Below are positions 1 through 9,447 of a DNA stretch of 64,000 nt, one piece after another. A model generated the notes under the pieces. It searched no databases. It saw only the letters and a program-made list of their open reading frames with translations, and had not been told where the DNA came from. Positions within the stretch are counted from its first letter, which is position 1; every line of letters starts with the position of its first letter. The stretch comes from Comamonadaceae bacterium OS-1 (GTDB lineage Bacteria; Pseudomonadota; Gammaproteobacteria; Burkholderiales; Burkholderiaceae_C). The translations under genes were made by a program, and so were the position numbers. Location: NCBI GenBank assembly GCA_027923965.1, contig AP026969.1, forward strand, positions 3,038,001 to 3,102,000, in the 5' to 3' direction.

Positions 1-285
1 CAGGCCCTGGATGGTTTCGGCAAAGATGGAATGGCCTACGTTGGGGATCAGCGCCGCCACCAGGCGCGATGCGCCACTGGCCAGTTGCCCCGCCTGCTGG
101 TTGGGCACGTAGCCGGTCTGGTCTATGGCCTCGCGGATGCGCACGGCGGTGGCTTCGGCTACCAGGCCGGGCTGGCGGATGAAACGCGAGACGGTGATGC
201 GGGTCACGCCTGCCGCATCGGCCACATCGTGCAGCGTGGGGCGTCCATGGCCGCGCCGCTGGCGCTTGATCGGGTCCGTATTCAT
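1..285 (-). CDS. LacI-family transcriptional regulator (N-terminal part)
   Basis: This is the first 95 residues of a LacI/GalR-family repressor; the rest lies beyond the left edge. Residues 16-40 form the typical helix-turn-helix, with TLHDVADAAGVTRITVSRF followed by the hinge-region pattern TGYVPNQQAGQLASG and the start of the sugar-binding core (LVAALIPNVGHSIFAE). The start is the ATG at 285, the only one ahead of the helix-turn-helix. It is transcribed away from the sugar-acid operon that begins at 391, and the 105-bp gap holds a palindrome of the GntR/IdnR type. The regulator therefore very likely represses that operon and is released by a sugar acid or related intermediate. The ligand cannot be read from this fragment. 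Confidence 0.93.
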   Translation of the reverse strand, partial: MNTDPIKRQRRGHGRPTLHDVADAAGVTRITVSRFIRQPGLVAEATAVRIREAIDQTGYVPNQQAGQLASGASRLVAALIPNVGHSIFAETIQGL

Positions 286-340
286 TTTTTGTGTTGCGCT
301 AGGGTTTTTGCTAATGCACGAAGTTTCCACTGCCGTTAAT

Positions 341-352
341 GTTACCGGTAAC
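341..352. promoter_or_regulatory. Predicted LacI-family operator (GntR/IdnR-like palindrome)
   Basis: GTTACCGGTAAC is a perfect 12-bp palindrome centred between the divergent repressor and dehydratase genes, 38 bp upstream of the dehydratase start. From memory, E. coli GntR/IdnR operators have the core GTTACCnnTAAC, so the match points to a sugar-acid-responsive LacI repressor. Binding is inferred. Confidence 0.7.
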
Positions 353-390
353 AGCAAAACCGATCATCCTATTTCCGAAAGTCCCTACCC

Positions 391-2127
391 ATGACCCAAT
401 CCCTCGCAGATTTACGCAGCCGCCGGTGGTTCGCCGCTGGCGACATGCGTGGCTTTGCGCACCGCCAGCGCATCCAGCAAATGGGCCTGCGCCGCGAAGA
501 TGTGCTAGAGCGCCCCATCATTGGCATCATCAATACCTGGAGCGACCTGTCGCCCTGCCACGCGCATTTGCGCGAGCGCGCCGAGAGCGTCAAGCGCGGC
601 GTGCTGATGGCCGGTGGCATGCCGTTCGAGCTGCCTGCCATGAGCCTGGGCGAGGTGATGGTCAAGCCCACCACCATGCTGTACCGCAACTTCCTGGCCA
701 TGGAGGTGGAGGAATTGCTGCGCTCGCTGCCGCTGGACGGTGTGGTGCTGCTGGCGGGCTGCGACAAAACCACCCCCGGCACGGTGATGGGGGCCATCAG
801 CGCGGGCCTGCCTATGCTGTTCTGCTCCGCCGGGCCGATGATCAGCGACCGCTACCTCAAGCGCGGCGAACCCACCCGTGCCGTGGGTGCAGGCACCCAC
901 ACCCGCATGTTCTGGGACGAATACCAGGCAGGCCACATCAGCGAGGAAGAATGGATAGGCCTGGAGGCCAAGATGACCCGCGCGCCCGGCACCTGCAACA
1001 CCATGGGCACGGCCAGCACCATGACCTCCATCATCGAAGCGCTGGGACTGGCCCTGCCGGGCTCCACCTCCATTCCGGCCATGGACGCAGGCCACAGCCG
1101 CATGGCGGCCGACTGCGGCACCCGCATCGTGCAAATGGTGTGGGACGACCTGACCCCGGCCAAGATCTTGACCGAGGGCTCGTTTCGCAACGCCACTGTG
1201 GCGCAAATGGCGCTGGGCGGCTCCACCAACGCCGCCGTGCACCTGATTGCCCTGGCCCGCCGCGCCGGGGTGAACCTGCAGCTGGAAGACCTGGATGCCA
1301 TCGGCCACCAGGTGCCGGTGCTGGCCAACCTGTACCCCAGCGGCGACAAGCTGATGGAAGACTTCCACTACGCCGGTGGCATGCCAGCCCTGTTGAACCG
1401 CGTGCGCGCCCATTTGTCGCTGAATGAGATGACCGCCACCGGCCACACCCTGGCCGAGAACATCGCGGGCCGCGAAAGCCTGGACGATGCCGTTATCCGC
1501 CCGTTGGACCAGCCGGTCAGCCCGTCTGGCGCGCTGGCGGTGCTGCGCGGCAATCTGGCCCCCGATGGCGCGGTGATGAAGCCCAGCGCCGCCAGCCCGA
1601 AATTCTTCCACCACCGGGGCCGCGCCCTGGTGTTTGACTCGCCCGCCGAGATGAACCGGCGCTGTGCCGACCCCGAGCTCGACTGCGACGAGAACACCGT
1701 GCTGGTGCTGCGCAATGCCGGTCCGGTGGGTGCACCCGGCATGCCCGAATGGGGTGGCCTGCCCATCCCCAAGAAGCTGCTGGACCAGGGCGTGCGCGAC
1801 ATGGTGCGTATTTCCGACGCGCGCATGAGCGGCACCCACTACGGCAGTTGCATCCTGCATGTCAGCCCCGAGGCGGCGGTGGGCGGCCTGCTGTCGCTGG
1901 TGCGCGACGGCGACGAAATCCTGGTCGATCTGACCACCCGCAAGCTCGAACTGCTGGTGGACGAGGCCGAGCTGACCACCCGCCATGCCGCCTGGGTGCC
2001 CCCTCCGCGCACCTACCCGCGCGGCTATATCCGGCTCTACCAGGAGCATGTGACCCAGGCCCACGAGGGCTGTGACTTTGACTTCCTCCAGGGCACGGCC
2101 CCCACGCCGCAACCTCCTATTTACTAA
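391..2127 (+). CDS. IlvD/Edd-family sugar-acid dehydratase
   Basis: The 578-residue product belongs to the IlvD/Edd dehydratases. These use a [2Fe-2S] or [4Fe-4S] cluster and Mg2+ to convert an aldonic acid to the 2-keto-3-deoxy acid. The probable cluster cysteines are visible: Cys56 in SPCHAHL, Cys124 in GCDKTTPG and Cys202 in PGTCNTMGTAST. The length and the N-terminal RSRRWFAAGDMRGFAHRQR block fit the pentonate/hexonate dehydratase branch (L-arabinonate, D-xylonate, D-galactonate) rather than biosynthetic dihydroxyacid dehydratase. It is the first gene of the operon, and an aldolase for 2-keto-3-deoxy acids follows after 9 bp. The exact substrate cannot be fixed. The XylB-like dehydrogenase downstream favours a pentonate. 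Confidence 0.92.
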   Translation: MTQSLADLRSRRWFAAGDMRGFAHRQRIQQMGLRREDVLERPIIGIINTWSDLSPCHAHLRERAESVKRGVLMAGGMPFELPAMSLGEVMVKPTTMLYRNFLAMEVEELLRSLPLDGVVLLAGCDKTTPGTVMGAISAGLPMLFCSAGPMISDRYLKRGEPTRAVGAGTHTRMFWDEYQAGHISEEEWIGLEAKMTRAPGTCNTMGTASTMTSIIEALGLALPGSTSIPAMDAGHSRMAADCGTRIVQMVWDDLTPAKILTEGSFRNATVAQMALGGSTNAAVHLIALARRAGVNLQLEDLDAIGHQVPVLANLYPSGDKLMEDFHYAGGMPALLNRVRAHLSLNEMTATGHTLAENIAGRESLDDAVIRPLDQPVSPSGALAVLRGNLAPDGAVMKPSAASPKFFHHRGRALVFDSPAEMNRRCADPELDCDENTVLVLRNAGPVGAPGMPEWGGLPIPKKLLDQGVRDMVRISDARMSGTHYGSCILHVSPEAAVGGLLSLVRDGDEILVDLTTRKLELLVDEAELTTRHAAWVPPPRTYPRGYIRLYQEHVTQAHEGCDFDFLQGTAPTPQPPIY

Positions 2128-2136
2128 AGGTCCCCG

Positions 2137-2942
2137 ATGAACCCTTTCAAGCAATTACTGCAAAACACCGGTACCGCCACGCCGGTCGGCACCTGGATCA
2201 TGTCCGCCAGCCCCCTGGTTGCCGAGGCCATGGGCCACGCCGGTTTCGACTGGGGCGTGATCGACATGGAACACACGCCGCTGGACCTGATGGACCTGGT
2301 GCACATGCTGCAGGCGGTCGCTGGCACCCCCCTGCAGCCGGTGGTGCGCGTGCCCTGGAACGACACCGTGAACATCAAACGCGTGCTGGATGCCGGTGCC
2401 ACCACCCTGCTGGTGCCGTTTGTGCAAAACGCCGAAGAAGCCCGCGCCGCCGTAGCCGCCACCCGCTACCCGCCCGAAGGCCACCGCGGCATGGCGGGCA
2501 TGAGCCGGGCCTCCAAGTTCGGCACCACGCCCCAGTACCTGACCACCGCCAATGCGCAAATGACGGTGATCCTGCAGCTGGAAACCACCGAGGCCATCGC
2601 CCAGCTGGAGGCCATTGCCGCCGTGCCGGGCGTGGATGCGCTGTTCATCGGCCCAGGCGACCTGTCGGCCACCATGGGCCATGTGGGGCAGCTCACCCAC
2701 CCCGAGGTGCTGGCGGTAACGGCCGATGCCGTGGCCCGCGCCAAAGCCCTGGGCATGCCCATCGGCACCGTGGGCGGCACCACCGAGGTGGTGGCGCAGT
2801 ACCGCGCCATCGGCTTCGACTTTGTCGCCATTGCCTCTGACCTGGGCCTGCTGATGCGCAGCGCCCAGGCCGCGCTGGCCAGCGTACGCAACACGGGCGC
2901 TGCCCCCACCACCCAACCCGCACCTACCAACGGAGGCTACTG

Positions 2943-2943
<1 letters not shown>
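2137..2943 (+). CDS. HpcH/HpaI-family 2-keto-3-deoxy acid aldolase
   Basis: This 268-residue class II pyruvate aldolase splits a 2-keto-3-deoxy sugar acid into pyruvate and an aldehyde (glycolaldehyde from pentonates, glyceraldehyde or lactaldehyde from hexonates). Family landmarks are DWGVIDMEHTPLDL near residue 45, QPVVRVPWND, RGMAGMSRASKFG and VDALFIGPGDLSATMG, which carries metal and pyruvate ligands. The start has AAGG just upstream. Its stop overlaps the start of the ABC ATPase gene (TGATG), so the two are translationally coupled. With the dehydratase it forms the lower half of a Dahms-like pathway. Catalytic class is secure; the preferred aldehyde is not. Confidence 0.92.
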
Positions 2944-4010
<1,067 letters not shown>

Positions 4011-4038
4011 GCCCCCGAAAAACCACAAGGAGACAACC

Positions 4039-5310
4039 ATGCACACACGCAACACCTTTCTCGGACTGCTGGGCTCGGCCCTGCTGGTCAGCGGCCTGGC
4101 CACGGGCAGCGCCCTGGCTGATACCAAAATCCGCGCCTTCGCGGGCGGCTCCGGGCAGCGCCCCGACCTCATGCGCAAGCTGTTCGACCAGTACCAGGCC
4201 AAGAACCCCGGTGTCACCATCGAAATGGAAACCGGCGGTGCCACATCCGAGCTGCAACGCCAGTACCTGGGCACGGTGCTTAACGCCAAGGACCCGTCCA
4301 TCGACGTGTTCATGATCGACATCGTCAATCCCGCGCAGTACGCCGGTGCGGGCTGGATCGAGCCGCTGAACAGCTACATGGGCGACACCGCCACGGCGAT
4401 GAAACCCTTTCTGCCCGCCTACGCATCGGCGAATGTGATCGACGGCAAGATCGTGGCCATGCCTGCGTTTGCCGATGCGATGTTCATGTACTACCGGCGC
4501 GACCTGCTCGAAAAGCACAAAATCGCCGAACCCAAGACCTGGGACGAACTGGCTGCTGCGGCTACCAAGATTCAGAAGGCCGAGGGCGATGCCAACCTGC
4601 AAGGCCTGTCGATCCAGGGCGCTCCCATCGAAGGCGCGGTCTGTACCTTCCTGCTGCCCTACTGGAGCCAGGGCCACGAGTTCAACGATGCCGCGGGCAA
4701 GCTCACGCTGGACAAAGCCGCCGCCGCCAAGGGCCTGAACCAGTGGCTGGCCATGGTGGACCAGGGTGTCGTCAAGAAGAACGTAGCCGAAGTCAAAACC
4801 CCCGACACGGTGAACGAGTTCAAGGCTGGGCAGGTGGTGTTTGCCGTCAACTGGGGCTTTGCCTGGGACCGCTTCAAAGACGATGCCGACAGCAAGGTCG
4901 TGGGCAAGGTCGGTGTGATGCCGCTACCCGCAGTGGCAGGCGGCAAGAGCGCCACCTGCATTGGCGGCTGGCAGTGGGCGCTGAGCGCGTTCAGCAAGAG
5001 CAAGCCCGAGGCGGCCAAACTGATCAAGTTCCTGTCCAGCCCCGAGGCCAGCAAGTTCCTGGCGGTGCAGGGCTCACTCCTGCCGACCTCGCTGGGCGTG
5101 TACCAGGATGCCGACGTGGTGAAAGCCGTGCCCTGGTTCAAGGATGCCGCCCCCGTGGTGGCCGCAGGCCGCAGCCGCCCGCAGTCGAAAGACTATGGGC
5201 AGGTCAGCGACATCATCCGCACCACCACCAGCGCCGTGCTGGCACGCACCAAGAAGCCCGACGAAGGTGTGGCCGAGATCGACTCGCGCCTGCGCCGGGT
5301 GATGCGTTGA
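4039..5310 (+). CDS. ABC transporter sugar-binding protein (family 1)
   Basis: This is a 423-residue periplasmic binding protein of the MalE/ThuE type. Residues 1-27 are a Sec signal peptide (positive start, hydrophobic GLLGSALLVSGLATGSALA, likely cleavage after ALA). The mature part has the family 1 fold pattern: FDQYQAKNPGVTIEM, DVFMIDIVNPAQYA, MYYRRDLLEKHKI followed by PKTWDELAAAATKI, and GGWQWALSAFSKSKPEAAKLIKFL. An AAGGAG ribosome site lies 8 bp before the ATG. It lies between the ATPase and permease genes and should deliver the island's sugar to the importer. The ligand is not predictable from sequence alone. Confidence 0.94.
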   Translation: MHTRNTFLGLLGSALLVSGLATGSALADTKIRAFAGGSGQRPDLMRKLFDQYQAKNPGVTIEMETGGATSELQRQYLGTVLNAKDPSIDVFMIDIVNPAQYAGAGWIEPLNSYMGDTATAMKPFLPAYASANVIDGKIVAMPAFADAMFMYYRRDLLEKHKIAEPKTWDELAAAATKIQKAEGDANLQGLSIQGAPIEGAVCTFLLPYWSQGHEFNDAAGKLTLDKAAAAKGLNQWLAMVDQGVVKKNVAEVKTPDTVNEFKAGQVVFAVNWGFAWDRFKDDADSKVVGKVGVMPLPAVAGGKSATCIGGWQWALSAFSKSKPEAAKLIKFLSSPEASKFLAVQGSLLPTSLGVYQDADVVKAVPWFKDAAPVVAAGRSRPQSKDYGQVSDIIRTTTSAVLARTKKPDEGVAEIDSRLRRVMR

Positions 5311-5344
5311 TGGCTGCGCGGATGCGCCCGAAAAAGGACCTACC

Positions 5345-6235
5345 GTGGCACTGATCAACCGTCTGCGCGACCCCAGCGACAAGACGCTGGCCGTCATGAT
5401 GCTGGCTCCGGCCTTCCTGCTACTCGCACTGATCGTGGTCTACCCGATTGGCAGGCTGATCTGGAACAGCTTCTTTGACCTGCGACTCTCCGGCGGCGGC
5501 GAAGCCAAATTCGTCGGGCTGGACAACTACGCCCTGGTCCTGCAAGACCCGGACTTCTGGAACGCCACCAAAAACACCGTGCTGATCACCCTGATCACCG
5601 TGCCCGGTGCGCTGGTGGTGGGCTTGGGCCTGGCGATGCTGGCCAACCTGCCGTTCAAGCGGCAGTGGCCGGTGCGCCTGGCGCTGCTGCTGCCCTGGGC
5701 CCTGCCCCTGGCTTTTTGCGGCCTGATCTTCGCGTGGTTTTTCCATTCGGAGTACGGCGTGGTCAACGACGTGATGCGCCGTGCAGGCCAGACCGAGCCA
5801 CGCATGTGGCTGCTGGAGCCGACCTGGGCCTTTGCAGCCATCTGCATCACCATTGTCTGGAAGACCAGCTCCTTCATGGCGCTGATCCTGCTGGCGGGTT
5901 TGCAGATGATCCCCAAGTCGCTGTACGAAGCGGCCGAGGTGGATGGCGCGTCCAAGCTGCAGCAGTTCTGGCAGATCACCATCCCGATGCTGATGCCGTC
6001 CATCATCGTGGCGTTGATTTTTCGCACCATCACCGCGCTGCAGACCTTCGACATCCCCTACACCATGACCAAGGGCGGGCCGGGCAATTCCACCGAAACC
6101 CTGGCCATGCTGATCCACAAGACCACCATCGACTACCTGGACGTGGGCTACGGCTCCACCCTGGCGGTGTTCATGTTTGTGCTGTCCCTGTGCGTCACCG
6201 GTGTCTACCTCAAACGGATTGGAAACAACGCATGA
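5345..6235 (+). CDS. Sugar ABC transporter permease (MalF type)
   Basis: This 296-residue inner-membrane permease has six predicted transmembrane segments, the first being LAVMMLAPAFLLLALIVVYPIGRLIW. The EAA loop that docks on the ATPase is YEAAEVDGASKLQQFWQITIPMLMP, near residues 197-221. Translation starts at a GTG, chosen because AAAAGGA lies 7 bp upstream and no in-frame ATG precedes the first membrane helix. Its stop overlaps the next permease gene by ATGA. It pairs with that gene to form the membrane channel of the importer. Confidence 0.94.
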   Translation: MALINRLRDPSDKTLAVMMLAPAFLLLALIVVYPIGRLIWNSFFDLRLSGGGEAKFVGLDNYALVLQDPDFWNATKNTVLITLITVPGALVVGLGLAMLANLPFKRQWPVRLALLLPWALPLAFCGLIFAWFFHSEYGVVNDVMRRAGQTEPRMWLLEPTWAFAAICITIVWKTSSFMALILLAGLQMIPKSLYEAAEVDGASKLQQFWQITIPMLMPSIIVALIFRTITALQTFDIPYTMTKGGPGNSTETLAMLIHKTTIDYLDVGYGSTLAVFMFVLSLCVTGVYLKRIGNNA

Positions 6236-7062
6236 ACAAGCTCTTTGAAGGGCGCTCGCTGCGCTTCATCGCCGCCACCATGGTGGTGCTCAACGGCTTC
6301 TTCCCGGCCGTGTGGATTCTGCTGACCTCGCTCAAGACCGAAGGCGAGCTGGTGCACAAGCCCATCACCTACCTGCCGCACGAACTGGTGCTGAGCAACT
6401 ACGTGCAGGCCTTTGCCGACCAGCCGTTGCTGAAGTACCTGGGCAACAGCCTGGCCGTGGCCGGTATGTCCACGCTCGTGTCGCTGGTGGTGGCGGCGTT
6501 TGCGGCCTACGCCATCGCCCGGCTGAACATGAAGTACCGGCAACTGGTGCTGACCTGCATCGTCGCTTCCAGCATGTTCCCGCTGGTGACGCTCTTGGTG
6601 CCGATCTTCGAGACCATGCGCAACCTGAACCTGCTCAACACCTACACCGCCCTGGTACTGCCCTACACGGTGCTGAGCCTGCCGGTGTGCACCCTGGTGC
6701 TGGTGAGCTTTTTCCAGAGCATCCCCAAGGACCTGGAGAACGCCGCCATGATTGACGGCTGCACCCGCATGGGCGCGCTGTGGCGGGTGGTGGTGCCCCT
6801 GGCCGCGCCAGGTGTGTTCACGGCGGGCATTCTGGCCTTCGTGAACGCCTGGGACGAGTTCCTGCTGGCCCTGTCGCTGAACGCCAGCGCCTCCATGCGC
6901 ACCCTGCCGGTCGGTATTTCGCTGTACCAGGGCGAGTTCACATTTCCCTGGCCCGTCATTTCCGCCGCCCTGGTGGTCGCCATCGTGCCCATCGCGGTGC
7001 TGATTGCCGCCTTCCAGGAACGCGTGGTCGGCGGCCTGACCCAGGGCGGCCTCAAAGGCTAA
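6232..7062 (+). CDS. Sugar ABC transporter permease (MalG type)
   Basis: This is the second permease subunit, 276 residues. I start it at the ATG overlapping the previous stop (ATGA), because the open frame continuing upstream is only the shadow of the first permease. The N-terminal helix is FIAATMVVLNGFFPAVWILLTSL and the EAA loop is ENAAMIDGCTRMGALWRVVVPLAAPG. The C-terminal PVISAALVVAIVPIAVLIAAFQERVV-GGLTQGGLKG ending is typical of MalG-like proteins. It completes the importer of the sugar-acid island. Thirty-eight bases separate it from the porin gene. Confidence 0.95.
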   Translation: MNKLFEGRSLRFIAATMVVLNGFFPAVWILLTSLKTEGELVHKPITYLPHELVLSNYVQAFADQPLLKYLGNSLAVAGMSTLVSLVVAAFAAYAIARLNMKYRQLVLTCIVASSMFPLVTLLVPIFETMRNLNLLNTYTALVLPYTVLSLPVCTLVLVSFFQSIPKDLENAAMIDGCTRMGALWRVVVPLAAPGVFTAGILAFVNAWDEFLLALSLNASASMRTLPVGISLYQGEFTFPWPVISAALVVAIVPIAVLIAAFQERVVGGLTQGGLKG

Positions 7063-7100
7063 ACCTCTTCCATCAAAACCCAACCCACTGAAAGAAAACC

Positions 7101-8231
7101 ATGCACTCCACCCAAAAACTAAGCCTGCTGGCCGCTGGCGTACTGGCATTCGGCAGCAGCGCCATGGCGCAAAGCGTCACCCTATACGGCCGCGTCGACG
7201 TGGGCCTGCAGAGCATCAATAACGGCACGACGCGCACTGGCGTAGACAGCGGCACCTACACCGCGTCACGTCTGGGCGTTCGCGGAACGGAAGACCTGGG
7301 CGGCGGGCTGTCCGCCTTGTTCGTCATGGAAATGGGCATCAACGTCGACAAGGGCGAAGCCGCGGGCGGTTCCCGCCTGTTCAACCGGGGTTCGTATGTG
7401 GGGCTGTCCAGCACCAGCGCGGGTACCGTCACACTGGGCCGCCAGTACGCACCGATCTTCTGGCCCTTCCTGTTTGCCGACGACGCGGGGCCGCTGCGGC
7501 TGCACGGCTACAGCGCGGTGCAATCCATCCAGCGCAGCAATCTGTTCAAGGCGAACAGCAGCGCGCTGAACACGCCTGTGGCCAATGGCGGCCTGGCAAC
7601 GGCCAACAGCGGCATCTACAGCGTAGGTATCACGTCCGGGTTTGAAAATAACCTGATCGTCTACAAGACCCCCAGCATGGGCGGGCTCACCGTGAGCGCC
7701 GCCTACGGTGCTCCCGAGGGCTATGCCGACAGCGCCAAGGTCATAGGTGCCAATGCCGAGTACCGCCAGGGCGACCTGTACCTGGGCGCGGGCTGGAACC
7801 GCAAGCAAGGCCAGGTCACCGGTGGCACAGCCACCCAGAAGGTCAACGAATCCATGGTGGGCGGCATGTACTCCGTCACCAAGGAGTTCAATGTATGGGG
7901 CAATGTGCACGGCTGGGACGTGGACACCGGTGCTGTCGCAGGCAACCAATTCAAGGGCCATGATGCGATGCTGGGCGTATCCTACAAACTGCCCACCGGC
8001 CAGCTGTGGGCCAACTACGCGGCCAAGTCGGTCAACAACTGCACCGACTGCGGCTCGCGCGGCTTCGGGGTGGGCTACCACCACCTGCTGTCCAAACGCA
8101 CCGATGTCTACGTGTCTTATGGCCGGGTCAACAACGACCGCAATTCCGCCAACAGCCTGAACAGCTATGCCCCCACTGCGGCAGGCACTGCGGTACGTGG
8201 CATCGGCGCAGGCATAGCGCACCAGTTTTAA
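7101..8231 (+). CDS. Gram-negative trimeric porin (OMP32 type)
   Basis: This 376-residue outer-membrane porin has a 23-residue signal peptide ending SSAMAQ. The mature N-terminus SVTLYGRVDVGLQ is the classic first strand of betaproteobacterial general porins. SRLGVRGTEDLGGGLSALFVMEMG and RLFNRGSYVGLSSTSAGTVTLGRQYAPIF follow, and the chain ends in phenylalanine (GAGIAHQF), the usual signal for outer-membrane assembly. A cysteine pair in NNCTDCGSRGFG is common in this family. Its place directly after the ABC importer suggests it supplies the outer-membrane pore for the same sugar. A strong hairpin follows the stop. Confidence 0.94.
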   Translation: MHSTQKLSLLAAGVLAFGSSAMAQSVTLYGRVDVGLQSINNGTTRTGVDSGTYTASRLGVRGTEDLGGGLSALFVMEMGINVDKGEAAGGSRLFNRGSYVGLSSTSAGTVTLGRQYAPIFWPFLFADDAGPLRLHGYSAVQSIQRSNLFKANSSALNTPVANGGLATANSGIYSVGITSGFENNLIVYKTPSMGGLTVSAAYGAPEGYADSAKVIGANAEYRQGDLYLGAGWNRKQGQVTGGTATQKVNESMVGGMYSVTKEFNVWGNVHGWDVDTGAVAGNQFKGHDAMLGVSYKLPTGQLWANYAAKSVNNCTDCGSRGFGVGYHHLLSKRTDVYVSYGRVNNDRNSANSLNSYAPTAAGTAVRGIGAGIAHQF

Positions 8232-8235
8232 CCCT

Positions 8236-8298
8236 CAGGACTTACGCAAGTTCCCCCTGTAAGCCCGAAGGGCAATACAGGGGCGCTGCGTAAGTCCT
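8236..8298. repeat. Compound inverted repeat after the porin gene
   Basis: Outer arms AGGACTTACGCA (8237-8248) and TGCGTAAGTCCT (8287-8298) are perfect complements. Inside them CCCCTGTA (8254-8261) pairs with TACAGGGG (8276-8283). The whole can fold into a long two-stage hairpin. It may end porin transcription, but it lacks a T run, and its first 16 bases recur near 55756, which suggests a dispersed element. Confidence 0.7.
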
Positions 8299-8331
8299 AT
8301 CCCCATCCTTATCCAGATAAAGAGTCAAGCC

Positions 8332-9447
8332 ATGGCACAGACCATTCGTTACGGCATCATCGGCTGCGGCAGCATGGGCCGCGAACACATTGAAAACCTC
8401 AAGGCCCTGGCGGGCACCCAGGTCACCGCCATCGCCGACCCGCACCCGGCCAGCCGCGCGGCAGCACTGGAGATCCTGCACGCGGGCGTACAGGTCTTTG
8501 AGCACCACCAGGCGCTGCTCGACAGCGGCCTGTGCGACGCGGTGGTGATCGCCACGCCCAACTTCACCCACATCGAGATGATGCGTGCGGCGCTCAAGAC
8601 CGACCTCCACATCCTGGTCGAAAAGCCCCTGGTCACCCGCATCGAAGACGGCGTGGAAATGGTCCAGCAGGCCCAGGGCCGCAAGGGCATCGTCTGGGTG
8701 GCGCAAGAGTACCGCTACATGCCGCCGGTGGCCGAGATGATCCGTATGGCGCATGCGGGCGCGGTCGGCAAGCTGCACCAGGTGGCCATCCGCGAGCACC
8801 GCGAACCCTTCTACCCCAAGGTGGACGACTGGAACCGCTTCAGCGCCAACACCGGCGGCACCCTGGTGGAAAAGTGCTGCCACTACTTCAACCTGATGGA
8901 CCTGATCCTGGGCGAAAAACCGGTGCGTGTGTTTGCCTCTGGCGGCCAGCGCGTCAACCATTTGACTGAGGAATACGGCGGCCGCCGCCCCGACATTCTG
9001 GACAGCGCCTACGTGATCGTCGAATACGCCAGCGGGGCCCGCGCCATGCTGGACCTGTGCATGTTTGCCGAGAACTCGGTGGACAACGAACATGTGGTCA
9101 TCGTGGGCGACGAAGGCAAGCTCGAATCGCTGTTGCCCTCGCTCACGCTGCGCCATGGCCGCCGCGAAGACTGGGGTCGGCGCGAAACCTGGGGCCAGCC
9201 CTCGGGTACCGGCAAGGGCGTGGCTGTACGCCGCGTGTGGGACACCAACATCAAATACGCGGGCCAGCACTTTGGTGCCTCCTATATCGAGCACCAGCAT
9301 TTCGCCGCCGCCATCCGCAACGGCACGCCACCCGAGATCACGCTGGAAGAAGGCCTGCGCAGCGTGGCCACCGGTCTGGCCGCGCACCGCAGCATAGCGA
9401 CGGGCCGCGCCGTGCTGATGAGCGAAGTGCTGCCCGCGGGCTGGTGA
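8332..9447 (+). CDS. Gfo/Idh/MocA-family oxidoreductase
   Basis: This is a 371-residue NAD(P)-dependent sugar or polyol oxidoreductase. The N-terminal Rossmann motif is YGIIGCGSMGREH (residues 6-18). The EKPLVTRIEDGVEMV block carries the family's conserved EKP lysine, and YRYMPPVAEMIR with TGGTLVEKCCHYFNLMDLILGE holds the C-terminal active-site region. It starts a second tightly packed group: its stop overlaps the epimerase start (TGATG). In this island it could oxidise a sugar at C1 or act on a derivative. An SDR dehydrogenase is present too, so its own substrate is unclear. Confidence 0.9.
   Translation: MAQTIRYGIIGCGSMGREHIENLKALAGTQVTAIADPHPASRAAALEILHAGVQVFEHHQALLDSGLCDAVVIATPNFTHIEMMRAALKTDLHILVEKPLVTRIEDGVEMVQQAQGRKGIVWVAQEYRYMPPVAEMIRMAHAGAVGKLHQVAIREHREPFYPKVDDWNRFSANTGGTLVEKCCHYFNLMDLILGEKPVRVFASGGQRVNHLTEEYGGRRPDILDSAYVIVEYASGARAMLDLCMFAENSVDNEHVVIVGDEGKLESLLPSLTLRHGRREDWGRRETWGQPSGTGKGVAVRRVWDTNIKYAGQHFGASYIEHQHFAAAIRNGTPPEITLEEGLRSVATGLAAHRSIATGRAVLMSEVLPAGW

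Noticed and set aside
505..2154. A 549-codon minus-strand frame over the dehydratase gene
   Set aside because: It is a shadow of the IlvD/Edd gene, rich in His and Gly, with no recognisable domain.
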